64,000 nt of DNA from Nocardioides sp. InS609-2. GTDB taxonomy: Bacteria; Actinomycetota; Actinomycetes; Propionibacteriales; Nocardioidaceae. The notes under the pieces were generated by a model. The model did no database searches and was not told where the DNA came from. It saw only the letters and a program-made list of their open reading frames with translations. Shown in pieces: positions 21,473 to 29,121 of the stretch. The stretch spans positions 3,224,001-3,288,000 of the forward strand of contig NZ_CP060034.1 of assembly GCF_023208195.1 (NCBI RefSeq), in the 5' to 3' direction. Made by a program: the position numbers and the translations under genes. Numbering within the stretch: the first letter of the stretch is position 1; the number at the start of each line of letters is the position of its first letter.

Positions 21473-22488
21473 CCACCGACCCATCGCTCGAAACCGCTCC
21501 CGGCCTCGCCCTTCCCGTCACCGACCCAGGCCTGGCCGAGCGGCTCGCGGCCCGCATGACCGAGGTCGAGGAGGCGCTGGCCGGGCACGTCCGCAGCCGA
21601 GCGCCGTTCATCACGGAGGCAGCCAGCCACCTGATGGCGGCCGGCGGCAAGCGGTTCCGGCCGCTGCTGGTGCTGCTCGCGGCCGAAGCGGGCGACACCG
21701 CCGAGTCCGACGAGGTGATCCGCGCGGCCTGCGTGGTCGAGCTGACCCACCTGGCCTCGCTCTACCACGACGACGTGATGGACGAGGCCGACCTACGCCG
21801 CGGCGCCGACTCCGCCAATGCCCGCTGGGACAACCACGTCGCGATCCTCACCGGGGACTTCCTGTTCTCGAAGTCATCCGAGCTGACCGCCGACCTCGGC
21901 GCGGACGCCGTACGCATCCAGGCGCAGACCTTCACCCAGCTCGTCGAGGGCCAGATCCTCGAGACGGTCCAGCCCGGCCCGGGCGAGGACCCGCTCGCCC
22001 ACTACCTCGAGGTGGTCGCGGGCAAGACCGGCGCCCTGATCGCGACGTCCGCGCGCTACGGCGCCCGCTTCGGTGGTGCGACCCCCGAGGTCGAGGAAGC
22101 CCTGACGCAGTACGGCGAGATCGTCGGCGCGTCCTTCCAGCTCAGTGACGACATCCTCGACATCGCGTCCGAGTCGGCCGACTCCGGCAAGACCCCGGGC
22201 ACCGACCTGCGCGAAGGCGTCCCCACGCTGCCGGTGCTGATGGCCCGGGCCTCCACCGACTCGGCCGACGCCCGGCTGCTCGAGCTGCTCGACGCCGACC
22301 TCACCGACGACGCGCTGCACGCCGAGGCGCTGGCCCTCCTGCGTCAGCACCCGGCGATGGACCAGGCGCGTGCCTACGTCGCCGAGCGCGCCGCGGAGGC
22401 CAAGGCCCTGCTCGCGATCCTGCCCGCCGGCCCGGTCCGCGAGGCGCTCGAGGCCTTCGCCGACGTCGTGGCCGACCGCTCCACCTGA
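21469..22488 (+). CDS. Polyprenyl diphosphate synthase, probably for the menaquinone side chain
   Basis: A 339-residue trans-isoprenyl diphosphate synthase that condenses isopentenyl diphosphate onto an allylic primer. Both aspartate-rich motifs are present: DDVMD (residues 101-105) and DDILD (226-230), plus GGKRFRPLLV near residue 60. A small residue pattern before the first motif (THLASLYH) fits a long-chain product such as C35-C45. Its GTG overlaps the nuoN stop, so it is made from the nuo transcript. This position, with menG and menF nearby, indicates that it makes the menaquinone tail. Confidence 0.92.
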   Translation: MTTDPSLETAPGLALPVTDPGLAERLAARMTEVEEALAGHVRSRAPFITEAASHLMAAGGKRFRPLLVLLAAEAGDTAESDEVIRAACVVELTHLASLYHDDVMDEADLRRGADSANARWDNHVAILTGDFLFSKSSELTADLGADAVRIQAQTFTQLVEGQILETVQPGPGEDPLAHYLEVVAGKTGALIATSARYGARFGGATPEVEEALTQYGEIVGASFQLSDDILDIASESADSGKTPGTDLREGVPTLPVLMARASTDSADARLLELLDADLTDDALHAEALALLRQHPAMDQARAYVAERAAEAKALLAILPAGPVREALEAFADVVADRST

Positions 22489-22498
22489 CGCCGGTCTA

Positions 22499-22514
22499 TT
22501 CTCTCGGGAGAGAA
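22499..22514. promoter_or_regulatory. Palindromic operator in front of the TetR gene
   Basis: A perfect inverted repeat of 7 bp with a 2-bp spacer (TTCTCTC-GG-GAGAGAA). It ends 10 bp before the TetR-family ATG and overlaps the Shine-Dalgarno region (AAGGGGAG). This is the typical position for autorepression by a TetR protein. Confidence 0.6.
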
Positions 22515-22524
22515 GGGGAGTCAC

Positions 22525-23268
22525 ATGCCGTCGAGCGATGCTGTGAAGGATGTCGACGCAGCCCTGGTCCAGGGCGAGGAGCCGCCGTCGAAGTCACGGC
22601 CCCTCGACCATGTTCTGATCGTCGCCGCGGCCATTGCGTACATCGACGAGCAGGGACTCCCTGGCCTCACGATGCGTCGGCTCGGTGCCATGCTCGGAGT
22701 CGAGGCGATGGCGCTGTACCGCTACGTGTCCGGCAAGGAGGAGCTGCTGGACGCGGTCGTCGACGAGTTGGTGGAGGGCATGCGGCTCGACGACGCGGTC
22801 GCGGACGCTCCCCACGACGGCTGGCAGGACTTCCTGCAGCGGCTGGCCCACGGCGTACGCCGGGTGGCGCTGCGCCACCCGAAGGCCTTTCCCTTGGTCG
22901 CATCGCGGCCCCCCGAGGCCCCGTGGCTCCGGCCACCGCTGCGCAGCCTCGACTGGGTCGAGGCATTCCTGTCGGGCCTGAGAGACGAGGGCTTCACCGA
23001 CGAGGCCGCTGTCGCCGCCTACCGTGCATTCACCAGCTTCCTGCTCGGACACCTGTTGCTGGAGGTCTCCGCCCTCGGGGCCGATGTCGGGCCGCTCGAC
23101 GTGCTCGACGATGGCGCCGAGAACCCCGGCGGCCTCGCGGACTTCCCGACTGTTCGTCGACTGCGTCGCGGCCTTTCCGAAGAGCATTCAGGTGCGGAGT
23201 TCGAGGAGGCGCTCAAGGATCTCCTCGACCGGCTTGCGCTCATCCGCAGCGAGCACGCCGACCAGTAG
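22525..23268 (+). CDS. TetR/AcrR-family transcriptional regulator
   Basis: A 247-residue regulator. The helix-turn-helix lies at about residues 30-75 (GLPGLTMRRLGAMLGVEAMA followed by LYRYVSGKEELLDAVVDEL). The C-terminal part resembles the TetR_C_1 ligand-binding type (RAFTSFLLGHLLLE). A palindrome lies directly upstream and likely mediates autoregulation. The regulated targets and ligand are not evident; the next gene, a CmpX-like membrane protein, is on the same strand 174 bp away. The last codons are part of a 15-bp tandem duplication. Confidence 0.9.
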   Translation: MPSSDAVKDVDAALVQGEEPPSKSRPLDHVLIVAAAIAYIDEQGLPGLTMRRLGAMLGVEAMALYRYVSGKEELLDAVVDELVEGMRLDDAVADAPHDGWQDFLQRLAHGVRRVALRHPKAFPLVASRPPEAPWLRPPLRSLDWVEAFLSGLRDEGFTDEAAVAAYRAFTSFLLGHLLLEVSALGADVGPLDVLDDGAENPGGLADFPTVRRLRRGLSEEHSGAEFEEALKDLLDRLALIRSEHADQ

Positions 23269-23285
23269 GACGCCGACCAGTAGGA
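23256..23285 (+). repeat. 15-bp perfect tandem duplication across the tetR stop
   Basis: CGCCGACCAGTAGGA occurs twice head to tail (23256-23270 and 23271-23285). The stop codon TAG of the TetR gene is in the first copy; the second copy lies downstream. Because 15 is a multiple of three, deletion or expansion would not alter the protein end. Confidence 0.85.
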
Positions 23286-23344
23286 CTCTGCCCAGTTGGC
23301 GGCCTCGGGACGTTCGAGGACTTTGGCGTGTCCAAGAAAGTGCG

Positions 23345-23391
23345 GTTTACAACGTTGCCTTCAATGCATATGTGTGGTTAGTTTACGACGT
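23345..23391 (+). promoter_or_regulatory. Spaced direct repeat upstream of the CmpX-like gene
   Basis: GTTTACAACGT (23345-23355) and GTTTACGACGT (23381-23391) differ at one base and are 36 bp apart in a locally AT-rich stretch, 52 bp before the gene start. They may be regulator half-sites or stress-sigma promoter elements; nothing else in the gap identifies the factor. Confidence 0.35.
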
Positions 23392-23442
23392 AATGAAGAT
23401 TCCGGCATCAGTTGGCCCTGCGCACACCGAAGGACAAAGCTC

Positions 23443-24264
23443 ATGCGAGACACCCTGCAGGACAGCCTGAGAGACGGCCTCAGCACCATCGCCGAGTTCC
23501 TGCCGAAGTTTGTGCTGTTCCTGGTCATCCTGATCGTGGGGATGATCATCGCGAAGCTGATCGGCAAGGGACTGAGCGCACTGCTCGAGCGGGTCGGGTT
23601 CGACCGTGCCGTGGAGCGCGGCGGCGTGAAGAAGGCTTTGGCCAACTCCAAGATGGACGCCAGCGACATCATCGCGAAGCTCGTCTACTACACGCTCATG
23701 CTGTTCGTGCTGCAGCTCGCGTTCGGGGTCTTCGGCCCCAATCCGATCAGCGAGCTTCTGACTCAGGTCATCACCTTCCTGCCCAGCCTCATCGTCGCCA
23801 TCATCATCTTGGTGATCGCCTCGTCCATCGCTGCAGCCGTGAAGGTGCTGGTTGAGGGCACCCTCGGCGGACTGTCGTACGGGAAGGCCGTCGCCAATGC
23901 GGCGTCGATCTTCATCCTCTTCCTCGGCGTCGTTGCGGCGCTCAACCAGGTCGGCGTTGCCACCACGGTCACCCTGCCGGTCCTCATTGCGATCCTGGCC
24001 ACGGTGGGTGGCGTGATCGTGGTGGGCGTGGGTGGCGGCCTCGTCAAGCCCATGCAGCATCGCTGGGAGGGCTACCTCACCAAGGCTGAGGCCGAGGCTC
24101 CCCGCATCAAGGAGCACGCTGCGAACGCGCCCAGTGTCAGGGACCAGGCGGACTACGCCAAGGCCCGTGCTCAGGGTGCAACGCAGGACGTGGACCCCGG
24201 AGTCAGCCACGCCGGAGACTCTGGCTACGGTGACTCCTCCACCGAGAGCACGCGCCTGATGTGA
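23443..24264 (+). CDS. CmpX/MscS-like membrane protein with TM-helix repeats
   Basis: A 273-residue membrane protein. It has an amphipathic start (MRDTLQDSLRDGLSTIAEF), then helices at about 20-45, 83-105, 117-140, 152-175 and 180-205. The segment KALANSKMDASDIIAKLVYY is typical of the conserved TM-helix repeat found in CmpX proteins related to small-conductance mechanosensitive channels. The MscS beta-domain itself is missing. The hydrophilic tail (about 210-273) is rich in Ala, Gly and Asp. A role in osmotic or surface-stress response is inferred from the family. The start ATG has AAGGA upstream; a strong hairpin follows the stop. Confidence 0.78.
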   Translation: MRDTLQDSLRDGLSTIAEFLPKFVLFLVILIVGMIIAKLIGKGLSALLERVGFDRAVERGGVKKALANSKMDASDIIAKLVYYTLMLFVLQLAFGVFGPNPISELLTQVITFLPSLIVAIIILVIASSIAAAVKVLVEGTLGGLSYGKAVANAASIFILFLGVVAALNQVGVATTVTLPVLIAILATVGGVIVVGVGGGLVKPMQHRWEGYLTKAEAEAPRIKEHAANAPSVRDQADYAKARAQGATQDVDPGVSHAGDSGYGDSSTESTRLM

Positions 24265-24270
24265 GCAGAG

Positions 24271-24306
24271 CGGGGTCGGGTCCTGGGATTCCCGGACCCG
24301 ACCCCG
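24271..24306 (+). terminator. Strong hairpin terminator after the CmpX-like gene
   Basis: A perfect 13-bp stem (24271-24283 with 24294-24306) closes a 10-nt loop, 7 bp after the stop codon. No U-tract follows. It lies between convergent genes and may also serve rarD. Confidence 0.8.
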
Positions 24307-24385
24307 TGGCCACTCCTCCGGAGATGGTCCAGTCACCATCTGTCGTGATCGTCGGCTGCAGAGGACCGAACCCGACTGGGCTGCC

Positions 24386-25294
24386 TCACACGGGCGCGCT
24401 CTCCACGGCCAGCTGCATCTGTCGCCGGCGGTGACGCACCGTCTCGAACGTGAACACCGCCAACGCGACCCAGACGAGGAAGAAGCCGGCCCAGCGGCCC
24501 GCTGGCATGTCCTCGTGGAACCACAGCACGCCGAGGGCGAACTGGAGGATCGGGGCGAGGTACTGCAGCAGCCCGAGCGCCACCAGCGGCACCCGAGTGG
24601 CGGCGGCGCCGAACAGGATCAGCGGGATCGCCGTCACGATCCCGGTCGTGGTGAGCAGCAGAGCGTGACTGGTGCCGTGGGACCCGAAGTTGGACGCACC
24701 GGTTGCCACCAGCCAGCAGATGTACGCCGCGGCGAAAGGCCCGGAGATCGCCGTCTCCAGCGCCAACGACTCGACCGCGCCGGCGTCGGCCTTCTTCTTC
24801 GCCAAGCCGTACGTGCCGAAGCTGAACGCCAGCACGAGCGCGATCCACGGCGGCCGGCCGTAGTCGACGGTCAGCACCACGACGGCGAGCGTGGCGAAGC
24901 CCAGGGCTGCCCACTGCAGCCGACGCAGGGTCTCGCCGAGCACGAAGACGCCCATCAGCACGGTCACGAGCGGGTTGATGAAGTAGCCCAGTGACGTCTC
25001 GACGACGCGGCCGTTGTTCACGCCCCAGATGTACGTCGCCCAGTTGATGCTGATGACACCGGCCGCCAGAGTCAGCAGCGCCAGCCGACGCCGGTTGCGC
25101 ACGAGAGCGACGAACTGTGCCCGGCGACCGAGCACCACCACGAGCACGCCCATCGTGATCGCCGACCACAGGATCCGGTGCGCCAGGATCTCGAAGGCCC
25201 CGGCAGGCTCGAGCAGCGTCCAGTAGAGCGGGAACGTGCCCCACAACAGGTAGGCGCCAGCGCCGTAGGCGAGTCCACGGCGCGATTCGACCAC
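24386..25294 (-). CDS. rarD: RarD/EamA-family transporter
   Basis: A 302-residue protein with ten predicted transmembrane helices, arranged as two five-helix EamA halves. The RarD subgroup is indicated by the opening AYLLWGTFPLYWTLLEPAGA, by NWATYIWGVNNGRVVETSLG and by LLQYLAPILQFALGV. RarD was named for a chloramphenicol phenotype; the natural substrate is not known and probably includes amino acids or metabolites. The GTG start (25294) follows a TATGCT box by six bases, a leaderless arrangement. Confidence 0.9.
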   Translation of the reverse strand: MVESRRGLAYGAGAYLLWGTFPLYWTLLEPAGAFEILAHRILWSAITMGVLVVVLGRRAQFVALVRNRRRLALLTLAAGVISINWATYIWGVNNGRVVETSLGYFINPLVTVLMGVFVLGETLRRLQWAALGFATLAVVVLTVDYGRPPWIALVLAFSFGTYGLAKKKADAGAVESLALETAISGPFAAAYICWLVATGASNFGSHGTSHALLLTTTGIVTAIPLILFGAAATRVPLVALGLLQYLAPILQFALGVLWFHEDMPAGRWAGFFLVWVALAVFTFETVRHRRRQMQLAVESAPV

Positions 25295-25300
25295 TCGAGG

Positions 25301-25306
25301 AGCATA
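25301..25306 (-). promoter_or_regulatory. -10 box of a probable leaderless rarD transcript
   Basis: On the minus strand TATGCT ends six bases before the GTG of rarD. No Shine-Dalgarno lies between them. Confidence 0.4.
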
Positions 25307-25398
25307 AGCCGCGTCATGCCTCTACGATGATGCCGTCTTCACCGTGGGCGACAAGCACCTGCCCACACATCACCATCGACTCCCAGGGGGAAGTTTCC

Positions 25399-25791
25399 AT
25401 GCGGATTGTCCGCGCACTGATTGCCATGTTCATTGCCGCGCTGCTCGGCACCTCGATCCTGTCCGTGGTCCCGGCCGGTGCCACCGACACGCTGCCCACA
25501 CGCGTCATCACCGGCGAGCGCCAGGCGACGACCTACCGGGCCTTCAGCCTGAAGGGCAACATCGAGGCCTTCCCCAACGGGGAGGCCAACCTGCAGAAGA
25601 AGGCCTGTGGCTCCTGCAAGTTCAAGACGGTCAACAAGGTCAAGACCACTGCCTACGGCAACTACAAGACCAAGATCTTCACGCCTCCCACCGGCAAGTG
25701 GAAGTGGCGCGTCAAGGTCAAGGCCCAGGGCGGCTACGCCACCTCCTACAGCCCGGTCTTCGCCACCTTCTTCAAGGGCAACAAGCGCTGA
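25399..25791 (+). CDS. Small secreted protein of unknown function
   Basis: A 130-residue protein with a clear signal peptide (MRIVRALIAMFIAALLGTSI to about PAGA, residue 27). The mature part is about 100 residues, very rich in Lys, Thr and aromatic residues, with a CGSC pair near residue 70 and a predicted beta-rich composition. This resembles a small Ig-like or repeat-unit domain that several actinobacterial secreted proteins carry. I do not recognise a function. ATG 25399 was chosen because the signal peptide starts there and GGGGGAAG lies upstream. A strong terminator follows. Confidence 0.7.
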   Translation: MRIVRALIAMFIAALLGTSILSVVPAGATDTLPTRVITGERQATTYRAFSLKGNIEAFPNGEANLQKKACGSCKFKTVNKVKTTAYGNYKTKIFTPPTGKWKWRVKVKAQGGYATSYSPVFATFFKGNKR

Positions 25792-25806
25792 CGCTGGTCG
25801 GACGCA

Positions 25807-25837
25807 AGAAGGGCCCCGCCGACGGCGGGGCCCTTCT
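25807..25837. terminator. Bidirectional terminator between the secreted protein and korB
   Basis: A perfect 14-bp stem (25807-25820 with 25824-25837) with a GAC loop, lying between two convergent genes. On the plus strand it ends in CCCTTCTCTC, giving a short pyrimidine tract. Confidence 0.88.
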
Positions 25838-25858
25838 CTCATGTCCGGGGTCGAGGCC

Positions 25859-26968
25859 TCAGACGACCGTCCACGTGTCGCCGCCACCGATCAGCGCGCC
25901 GAGGCGCTCCGTCGGGTCAGCCGCGTTGTCGCCGCTGGCGGTCCTGAGCTGCGCGCGCGCCTGGTCGTCGTACGTCGCGCGCTCGACCTGCCGGAAGATG
26001 CCGATCGGTGACTGGTTGAGGTAACCGGAGTCGGTCAGCCGCGAGATCGCGAACGCCATGGTCGGGTCGGGGCTGTGTGCGTCGTGCACTAGGAGGGCGT
26101 CGGCGCTGACGTCGGCCACGTCCATCACCTTCACGCCGCCGGTCGAGGAGTCGCGGATCAGGCCCTTGGAGCCCTCCCCAGACTCAGACAGAGCCCCGAA
26201 GCGGATCGGCTCGCCGTGCACCAGCGGGATGATCGCGTCGGCCTTGGTGTCGGGGTTCTTGATCGCGTCGAAGGCGCCGTCGTTGAAGATCGGGCAGTTC
26301 TGGTAGATCTCCACGAACGACGTGCCGCGGTGCGCCGCGGCCGCCGACAGCACCGACGTCAGGTGCTTGCGGTCGGAGTCGATGGTGCGCGCGACGAAGG
26401 TGCCCTCGGCCCCGAGCGCCAGCGACACGGGGTTGAACGGGTGGTCGACCGAGCCCATCGGCGTCGACTTGGTGACCTTGCCGGTCTCGGACGTGGGGGA
26501 GTACTGCCCCTTGGTCAGGCCGTAGATGCGGTTGTTGAACAGCAGGATCGTCATGTTGACGTTGCGGCGCAGCGCGTGGATCAGGTGGTTGCCGCCGATC
26601 GACAGCGCGTCGCCGTCGCCGGTGACGACCCAGACCGAGAGGTCGCCGCGCGCGGTCGCGATGCCGGTCGCGATCGACGGCGCGCGGCCGTGGATCGAGT
26701 GCATGCCGTAGGTGTCGAGGTAGTAGGGGAACCGCGACGAGCAGCCGATGCCGGAGACGAAGACGATGTTCTCGCGGCGCAGGCCGAGGTCGGGCAGGAA
26801 GCCCTGCACGGCCTTGAGCACTGCGTAGTCACCGCAACCCGGGCACCAGCGCACCTCCTGGTCGGACGTGAAGTCCTTGCCGGTCTGTGGTGCGGCGTCC
26901 GGATCGACGGTGGGAACCGACTCGATGCCCGACGTCAAGCCGGGGAACGGCAGGTCGGTGGTGGTCAC
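25859..26968 (-). CDS. korB: 2-oxoacid:ferredoxin oxidoreductase beta subunit
   Basis: A 369-residue thiamine-diphosphate subunit of 2-oxoglutarate:ferredoxin oxidoreductase, which oxidises 2-oxoglutarate to succinyl-CoA and reduces ferredoxin. Motifs are VRWCPGCGDYAVLKAVQ, GIGCSSRFPYYL with cluster cysteines, and the ThDP/Mg site GDGDALSIGGNHLIHALRR. The size and pairing with a gamma-alpha fusion match the KorAB type of actinobacteria. The start ATG overlaps the korA stop. Pyruvate or another 2-oxoacid as substrate cannot be excluded. Confidence 0.92.
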   Translation of the reverse strand: MTTTDLPFPGLTSGIESVPTVDPDAAPQTGKDFTSDQEVRWCPGCGDYAVLKAVQGFLPDLGLRRENIVFVSGIGCSSRFPYYLDTYGMHSIHGRAPSIATGIATARGDLSVWVVTGDGDALSIGGNHLIHALRRNVNMTILLFNNRIYGLTKGQYSPTSETGKVTKSTPMGSVDHPFNPVSLALGAEGTFVARTIDSDRKHLTSVLSAAAAHRGTSFVEIYQNCPIFNDGAFDAIKNPDTKADAIIPLVHGEPIRFGALSESGEGSKGLIRDSSTGGVKVMDVADVSADALLVHDAHSPDPTMAFAISRLTDSGYLNQSPIGIFRQVERATYDDQARAQLRTASGDNAADPTERLGALIGGGDTWTVV

Positions 26969-28878
26969 GACAGCGCCTCCTCAGGAGCAGTGGTGGCGAG
27001 ATCTACGTCGATGCCCTCGGCCTGCGACACCAGCTCGCCGATGGCCTCGGCCAGCTCGGCGGCCTTGAGCGGCAGCCCTCGCACGTGGTTGTAGCCGACC
27101 GCATCTACAAGGTACGTCGCGCGCAAGAGCATCGACAGCTGGCCGAGGTTCATCTCGGGCACAAGCACCTTGTCGTAGCGCTCGAGGATCTCACCGAGAT
27201 CGTTGGGGAACGGGTTGAGGTGGCGCAGATGCGTCTGCGCGACGTGGTAGCCGGCCTTGCGCACGCGTCGTACGCCGGCTCCGATCGGGCCGTAGGTCGA
27301 GCCCCAGCCGAGCACGAGCACCTTGGCGTCACCCGTCGGGTCGTCGACCACGAGCGGCGGCAACGAGTCGGCGATGCGCTGCACCTTGGCCGCGCGGGTG
27401 CGGACCATGAAGTCGTGATTGGAGGGGTCGTAGGAGATGTTGCCGTGCCCGTCGCCCTTCTCGAGGCCGCCGATGCGGTGCTCGAGACCAGGGGTGCCGG
27501 GGATGGCCCAGGGTCGGGCCAGGGTCTCCTCGTCACGCAGGTAGGGCCAGAAGTCGGACTTGCCGTCCTCGAGGGCGTGGTTGGTCGCGGTCGCGAAGTC
27601 GGGGTCGATGGTGGGCAGCTCGGAGAGCTCGGGCACCCGCCACGGCTCGGAGCCGTTGGCGAGCATGCCGTCGGAGAGCAGCATCACCGGCGTGCGGTAG
27701 GTGACGGCGATGCGGACCGCCTCGAGGGCGGCGTCGAAGCAGTCGCCGGGTGACTGCGGCGCCACGATCGGCACCGGGGACTCGCCGTTGCGGCCGAACA
27801 TCGCCTGCAGCAGGTCGGCCTGCTCGGTCTTGGTGGGCAGGCCGGTGGACGGCCCGCCGCGCTGCACGTCGACGACGATCAGCGGCAGCTCGGTCATCAC
27901 CGCGAGGCCGATGGCCTCCGACTTGAGCGCGAGGCCGGGGCCTGAGGTCGTGGTGACGCCCAGGGTGCCGGCGAATGATGCGCCGATCGCGGCGCCCACG
28001 CCGGCGATCTCGTCCTCGGCCTGGAACGTGGTGACGTCGAACGACTTGTGCTTGCTCAGCTCGTGGAGGATGTCGGAGGCCGGCGTGATCGGGTAGGACC
28101 CCAGGAAGATCGGCAGGCCCGACTGCACGCCGCCGGCGATCAGGCCGTAGGACAGCGCGAGGTTGCCGGTGATGTTGCGGTAGGTGCCCGACGCCATCGG
28201 GGCGGGCTTGATCTCGTAGCTGACGCTGAAGGCCTCGGTGGTCTCGCCGAAGAAGAACCCGGTCTTGAACGCCGTGATGTTGGCGTCGCGGATGTCGGGG
28301 ACCTTGGCGAAGCGCCGGGTGAGGAACTCGACGGTCGACTCGGTCGGACGGCCGTACATCCACGAGAGCAGGCCGAGGGCGAACATGTTCTTCGCACGGG
28401 CGGCGTCCTTGCGGGAGAGGCCGAACTCCTTGACCGCCGCCACCGTCATGCCGGTGAGGTCTAGCGGGTGCAGGGAGTACGCCGAGAGCGAGTCGTCGTC
28501 GAGTGGAGAGACGGTGTAGCCGGCCTTGCTCAGGTTGCGGCCGCTGAAGTCATGGGTGTCGACGATGATCGTGGCGCCCTTGGGCAGGTCGCCGAGGTTG
28601 GCCCGAAGGGCCGCGGGGTTCATCGCGACCAGAACGTCCGGCGCATCGCCGGGCGTGAGGATGTCGTGGTCGGCGAAGTGCACCTGGAAGCTGGAGACAC
28701 CCGGGAGGGTGCCCTGAGGGGCGCGGATCTCGGCCGGGAAGTTGGGCAGCGTCGACAGGTCGTTGCCGAACGCCGCGGACTCCTGGGTGAAGCGGTCGCC
28801 CGTGAGCTGCATGCCGTCACCGGAGTCACCGGCGAACCGGATGATGACCCGGTCCAGTTGCTTGACCTGCTTTGTCAC
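26965..28878 (-). CDS. korA: 2-oxoacid:ferredoxin oxidoreductase alpha subunit (gamma-alpha fusion)
   Basis: A 637-residue protein. Residues about 1-190 are the gamma domain (RVIIRFAGDSGDGMQLTG, then PNFPAEIRAPQGT). The alpha domains follow, with GSYPITPASDILHELSKH and TTSGPGLALKSEAIGLA as signature segments. The start was placed at GTG 28878 (VTKQVKQLDRV), where the family begins and where CAGGTGACC lies upstream; an in-frame ATG at 29010 would add 44 unconserved residues. With KorB it can replace the NAD-linked dehydrogenase in the TCA cycle. No ferredoxin gene is adjacent. Confidence 0.92.
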   Translation of the reverse strand: MTKQVKQLDRVIIRFAGDSGDGMQLTGDRFTQESAAFGNDLSTLPNFPAEIRAPQGTLPGVSSFQVHFADHDILTPGDAPDVLVAMNPAALRANLGDLPKGATIIVDTHDFSGRNLSKAGYTVSPLDDDSLSAYSLHPLDLTGMTVAAVKEFGLSRKDAARAKNMFALGLLSWMYGRPTESTVEFLTRRFAKVPDIRDANITAFKTGFFFGETTEAFSVSYEIKPAPMASGTYRNITGNLALSYGLIAGGVQSGLPIFLGSYPITPASDILHELSKHKSFDVTTFQAEDEIAGVGAAIGASFAGTLGVTTTSGPGLALKSEAIGLAVMTELPLIVVDVQRGGPSTGLPTKTEQADLLQAMFGRNGESPVPIVAPQSPGDCFDAALEAVRIAVTYRTPVMLLSDGMLANGSEPWRVPELSELPTIDPDFATATNHALEDGKSDFWPYLRDEETLARPWAIPGTPGLEHRIGGLEKGDGHGNISYDPSNHDFMVRTRAAKVQRIADSLPPLVVDDPTGDAKVLVLGWGSTYGPIGAGVRRVRKAGYHVAQTHLRHLNPFPNDLGEILERYDKVLVPEMNLGQLSMLLRATYLVDAVGYNHVRGLPLKAAELAEAIGELVSQAEGIDVDLATTAPEEALS

Positions 28879-29037
28879 CGCGGGGTCACCTGACGCCTCT
28901 CTCTGTTCTCGTCCTGCCGTGATGGTGCGACCACCCCACGATATCGCCGCTGTCGACTCGATCCCCACCGTCTCCCGACGTGGACGAGCGCATGGCGTGA
29001 TGCACGACACGTCTCAGCGCACGGTCTGCAATGGCGA

Positions 29038-29052
29038 GTAATCGAGCATTAC
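29038..29052. promoter_or_regulatory. Inverted repeat in the korA / sulfate-importer divergent region
   Basis: GTAAT-CGAGC-ATTAC is a perfect 5-5-5 inverted repeat. A -10-like TAAAGT (29057-29062) follows on the plus strand. The sulfate-importer leader downstream also holds a 6-bp hairpin (29082-29100). The site may control either direction; the factor is unknown. Confidence 0.35.
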
Positions 29053-29121
29053 CCACTAAAGTAAGCGACTTAGGACAGATCGGCCCGGACTCGACGGGCC
29101 CCCATGACATGAGGAATGAAC

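Noticed and set aside
28879..29010. The 44-residue N-terminal extension of korA
   Set aside because: It lacks family similarity, and GTG 28878 has a plausible upstream ribosome-binding sequence.
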